Part shown: piece after piece, positions 27,320 through 30,461 of the stretch
Layout: each line of letters starts with the position of its first letter
Numbering within the stretch: the first letter of the stretch is position 1
Assembly: GCA_019155205.2 (NCBI GenBank)
Contig: JAHNZQ020000079.1
Span: 180,068 to 210,528, forward strand
Length of the DNA stretch: 30,461 nt
Source: Gracilaria vermiculophylla
Taxonomy: Eukaryota > Rhodophyta > Florideophyceae > Gracilariales > Gracilariaceae
Reading direction: 5' to 3'
Notes under the pieces: model-generated
The model's input: the letters and a program-made list of their open reading frames with translations, nothing else
Database searches by the model: none
What the model was told of the DNA's origin: nothing
Position numbers and translations under genes: made by a program

Positions 27320-27439
27320 GTAAGGCTACCAACGCAATCAGTCTCGAATCATGTCCGTCTTTGCATGTCTCATGTACATGTAAGGCTACCAACGCAATCA
27401 GTCTCGAATCATGTCCGTCTTTGCATGTCTCATGTACAT
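27320..27439 (+). repeat. Perfect 60-bp direct tandem duplication
   Basis: The unit GTAAGGCTACCAACGCAATC... occupies 27320-27379 and repeats without a mismatch at 27380-27439, with a further GTAA at 27440-27443. It lies about 200 bp after the stop of the FkbM-type gene. Each unit ends in CATGTACAT, near-palindromic. Perfect identity implies a recent event or an assembly duplication. Confidence 0.95.
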
Positions 27440-27443
27440 GTAA

Positions 27444-28548
27444 CGTACATATCAGTATCTGCCACATTTCCAGCAAAGCGTCAACAGCCTTCGATTGGAA
27501 ATACTTACATTCTGTAAAACCAGACACTCTCGCTTTCTATACGGACAGATCATGTTTTCCACGATCACGTTTCTTTCCTGTCCCGCGAAAATGCTAAACG
27601 AACAACCACTTTGCTTAATCGAAACATCTGATTCTTCCCTACAACCGTTAAAAATGTGAGGACCACGTTGTCCCTCATTAAAGCGATTTCGCAAACCTCT
27701 TGATTTTCACATGAAATCACAATAAAAGTCGCACTGTCAGCAAAAAGTAAAATCATTTTCAAGACACAGCATCCTCCGCTAAAGTGGCTGCAGTACTGAA
27801 TTTACGCAATCCGAGATTCGATATGAATTTAGTACTTCATTTCTTCACTAAATATACACAACCCGAACTTCATTAAGGGTGCTCACAAGATCTTACGCCT
27901 CACAGACTTCTTCAGTACCACATACAATGCGTTTCCAATTCATATCACGCCTTATAAAACATGCCATAGTATTGTGAGGGGTTTAGGGTTTAATGCGCCT
28001 TATGCGTAACAAATGGGGAAAACTCGTTTCATAATCAAAACACTACATCAATAGCATCCATCAGTATGGCTAAAAGATCACCTTTTTCGCGCTCCGAACA
28101 GCTTGATATCATACAAATGAAAACCAATGGAACTTTAACACTATAAGTGGTCAAAATATAAAACCATCATTAGATCACAATGTTCCGTTTTCTTAAAATT
28201 GCGGCAGCCTGTAGACTACAATATTTTATTGGGCGTCCACAACTTCTTTTCCCTGCAGATAAGAGCTCTATAAAACGGAAACTGTGTCACAAAAACGTCT
28301 CATCCAAAGAAGATTGCAAAAAACCTTAGCGTCAATGTATCTAAAGCAATAATGTGCAACAGGTGACACTGTGCCAAACTTAGAATTGAAGAAATATAGT
28401 TCCAAATGGTCGCAGCAGATCGAATTGATCGTGTACAGGCGAAAGTATGGGGTACAAAAGGAACAGGATTGTCGCTATGAGCTGTAGAAGAGAGGCTCAT
28501 TGACCTGTCAAAAGAAAAGATTCTAGAAAATTATTTTCCAGTCGTTGC
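27444..28548. other. AT-rich spacer without a recognisable gene
   Basis: About 1.1 kb of AT-rich sequence with only short open frames. Its right end, immediately before the gag relic, may be the tail of a retrotransposon LTR (it ends in CA at 28548-28549), but no partner copy is in the window to confirm this. Confidence 0.45.
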
Positions 28549-28570
28549 ACTGGTAGCATCGCTACTTGTC

Positions 28571-29038
28571 ATGAAAAATCTAAGCCAGACTTTTTCTGTG
28601 TCGATCAACTTGAAGCCGAATAAAACGCAAGTTTTCAGTGGATCGCGAGGCATTTTGATGGTCAACACGTGGTTATACAAAGTCGAGCAGTATTTCCGTT
28701 TACTTCAGCTCGCGAATGCGAATGTCAATCTTTCGGATGACAACCGTATTGCTTATGCGACAGCATTCCTGACGAAAACTGCCGCCATCTGGTGGTACAC
28801 GCTTTTGAAGGCTAATGCGGGACCATTGACGTGGGAAGAATTTGGTACTGCTAATCACAAGGAGTTCGTTCCAGAGGATCATGAGAGGCGTGCTCTTGAC
28901 GCTTTGCGATCATGCACACAAACGGGTTTAGTTGCTCAGTATTTGTCTTCTTTCCGCATTATTGTGCTCACCATTTTGGGCATGATTTCCAGCGAGAAGT
29001 GGGACGAGTTCGTTGATGGGCTGAAACCCAAGATCTAA
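28571..29038 (+). pseudogene. gag: Retrotransposon gag (capsid) fragment
   Basis: 155 codons open from an ATG. The protein fits the retrotransposon Gag family: an early helix with WLYKVEQYFRL, then AAIWWYTLLKAN, LTWEEFGTANHKEFVP, AQYLSSFRIIVLTI and WDEFVDGLKPKI, the usual WW / EF / F..GL order. It stops at 29036-29038. The homologous reading continues one frame over from 29043 (EVRKANCQEF) and carries TAA stops at 29190, 29355 and 29406; within it is a degenerate zinc-knuckle-like CFKAHLEGC. So gag is interrupted by one frameshift and several nonsense changes and is not functional as a whole. Confidence 0.75.
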
Positions 29039-29395
29039 TTTTGAGGTCCGAAAGGCTAACTGTCAAGAGTTCAAAAAAGCCACGAATATAGCAGTGAGTA
29101 TTGAGGCTGTGTTTGCTGGAATATCTATACCATCCACTGGAGGTGGATCTCACTCATTTGCTGGCCAAGGAACATCTCCTACGCCCATGTAAATTTGCAA
29201 TACCCCAGTTCACACCTCTGCGCGCTCGAAGCAACCTTTGAAAGACATCCGTAATAACGCCTGCTTCAAGGCCCATCTAGAGGGTTGTCGTTCGTGGAAG
29301 GACCGCAAGGGTGGACAGGCTGCACAAATTTCTGTGGCGAATATAGAGTCGGCTTAAGCGTCAGAAGAACATGAAGGTGCTGTAGATTCTGATAG

Positions 29396-29728
29396 CTCGG
29401 AAAACTAAAGAGTCCTTCTATAATTAAGAAGAGCACTTTGGACGGAATTTCTGAAATTGACGTGTCGCTGCATAATCAGCGTGTGGAAGATTCTGCCGAA
29501 GTTCCTTTTATTCCTTTGTTGGACATTGATGGTAAATTTAATGGTTTGCCTGTTCGAGTTTTGAAAGATGATGGCTATACTTCAAATGTCATTTCGCGAG
29601 AGTTTGCATCAGCACACGAGCACCTACTCATGTTCTCCTCAAATTTGTTTGATGTTAATCATTCTAAGCAGAATGCCAATGAAATTGCCACTGAGCTTGT
29701 GGTAGTGTCAGCCCTCCTGTCGAGGTAG
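29396..29728 (+). pseudogene. Retropepsin-like protease fragment of the same element
   Basis: Open from after a TAG at 29393 to TAG at 29726-29728, with no in-frame ATG at its beginning. It contains FIPLLDIDGKFNG, then VRVLKDDGYTSNVISREF, the layout of the aspartic protease active site of Ty3-type elements (normally Asp-Ser/Thr/Asp-Gly-Ala-Thr then SNVIS). Tyr stands where Ala is usual. There is no continuation into reverse transcriptase. Confidence 0.55.
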
Positions 29729-29896
29729 TAAAGCACAACGTCCGTTAAGAGTTTTTGGTGACTTCAAAGGCGCGTATTCCTAAAGGTGGTCTCCGGTATC
29801 CGCTGTCGCGAGCCGGGGGAATTCTGAAAGGGATCCGCAAACACCAAGCGGAGGGGGAGGTTCACTGGGCAGACAATGCTCCTACAGGCGCTGCTA
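29729..29896. other. Short spacer between the two transposon remnants
   Basis: 168 bp, clearly GC-richer than the preceding gag/protease region. No gene recognised. It may be host sequence or the remainder of another insertion. The five bases TGCTA at 29892-29896 would be the target-site copy if the neighbouring LTR ends at 29897. Confidence 0.35.
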
Positions 29897-30251
29897 TGAT
29901 GTGACCTGGGGATCGGCGGCTTAGAAACCCGCGTGAATAGACAAGAGACTGCAACCGGAAAATGTAGAAGAAGACTCAATGGTGCTTGTCTTTACTTCCC
30001 CAGAGGTGGAGCTCAGTTGCCAGGTTAAGTATCAAGCCGGGAGCCCGCCTCGGCAGGTCGCACTACTGTGCTAATTACCTTCATAAAATATCTAAAATAA
30101 ATATTAAATTCTACCGTACCTTAAGGATACTGTAGCGCACGCGGGCAATATTATGCACCACGTGGCCCAGCTAATAAATTTCGAACCCTCCTTAGGAATA
30201 TTATATCTTAAAGCCAAACCACCATATTTCCGTAGGAGCTACTGTACAACA
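29897..30251 (-). mobile_element. Candidate 3' LTR (about 355 bp) of a second retrotransposon, minus strand
   Basis: Read on the minus strand, the segment starts TGTTGT at 30251 and ends ACATCA at 29897, giving TG...CA ends that are imperfect inverted repeats (TGTTGT against TGATGT). Immediately before its start is a polypurine tract (AATTTAGGAAAGGGGGTA, 30269-30252), the normal neighbour of a 3' LTR. Inside, a TATA-like AAGATATAATATT (about 30197-30211) sits in the U3-like part. The second LTR lies outside the window, so the right end is inferred. Confidence 0.45.
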
Positions 30252-30461
30252 TACCCCCTTTCCTAAATTGCACCACATCCTCGAGGTGCATCTTCCGCTT
30301 TCTTGATCCCTGGGGTGGCTCCTATCGGTGTTGCGGCACTTGCGGCCTCCGGCGGTTCGCCCGTTCTCTCCTTCAGGCGTTCCTTCTCTTCTCCGCACTC
30401 CCGCGCGGTGGGTTGCCGCGGGTTCGCGTCTCACTCCTTGCGGCGTTCGTGGGCTCTGTAG
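30252..30461 (-). mobile_element. 3' internal end of the second retrotransposon, with polypurine tract
   Basis: Minus-strand sequence leading into the polypurine tract. It is GC-rich, and one frame is open from the window edge through the tract, encoding a basic Arg/Gly-rich segment without a recognisable domain. It could be the tail of a polyprotein or untranslated sequence. Most of the element lies beyond 30461. Confidence 0.35.

Larger units (their letters stand above)
28551..29728 (+). mobile_element. Decayed Ty3/gypsy-like LTR retrotransposon, gag and protease part
   Basis: A gag-type region and a protease-like region follow each other in the normal order but are broken by frame changes and stops. 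TGGTAGCATCGC at 28551-28562, just after a CA dinucleotide, resembles an initiator-Met tRNA primer-binding site (about 9 of 12 positions), though it lies only 8 bp before the gag ATG. No reverse transcriptase, RNase H or integrase region is recognisable downstream, so the element is truncated. AT content is higher than in the genes around 22-27 kb. Confidence 0.65.

Overview
The window looks like nuclear DNA of a small-genome photosynthetic eukaryote, most likely a red alga. This is inference. It rests on one protein with a plastid-type leader whose second residue is Phe (typical of red-lineage plastids), mostly single-exon genes packed on both strands, short GT-AG introns (105 and 108 bp) in two genes, and eukaryote-only families: OTU1, Trm9/ALKBH8, proteasome chaperone PAC4, a LURP-one-related protein and a UBA-domain membrane protein. 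No rRNA, tRNA, CRISPR or bacterial operon was seen.

Layout. 1-1390 is AT-rich, with the possible acidic C-terminus of a truncated gene at 3-68. 1550-2640 is an extremely GC-rich, low-complexity island. 2790-4404 holds a convergent pair of orphan genes: a spliced secreted protein (+) and a two-helix membrane protein (-). 4405-8447 is a gene-poor, AT-rich stretch. 8448-9245 is a plastid methyltransferase-like membrane protein (+). 10820-11012 is a damaged-looking poly-C duplication just before a four-helix UBA membrane protein (11088-12236, +). 14673-16490 is an RS-rich/LOR-domain protein (+). 16675-17487 is a PAC4-like protein (-). 17646-18347 is a Cys-rich type I membrane protein (+). 19244-20938 is an M14 carboxypeptidase-like protein whose zinc and catalytic residues all look substituted (-). 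21483-22547 is spliced OTU1/YOD1 (+). 22612-23505 is a Trm9-like tRNA wobble-uridine methyltransferase with an Asp-Pro repeat insert (-). 24372-25208 is a C2H2 zinc-finger protein (+). 26028-27113 is a membrane-anchored FkbM-type methyltransferase (+). From about 28550 to the end the DNA is transposon debris: a decayed Ty3-like gag/protease on + and, facing it, an apparent LTR with polypurine tract of a second element on -.

Base composition alternates strongly. Genes sit in GC-rich blocks, extreme at 22-27 kb, and long AT-rich spacers carry no recognisable genes. Three genes touch ubiquitin or proteasome biology (UBA membrane protein, PAC4, OTU1), but they are not an operon and nothing shows that they work together. 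The observations I find most worth checking are the M14 pseudoenzyme, the RS-LOR fusion, the UBA tetraspan protein, the repeat inside Trm9, and the poly-C duplication that may be an assembly artefact.
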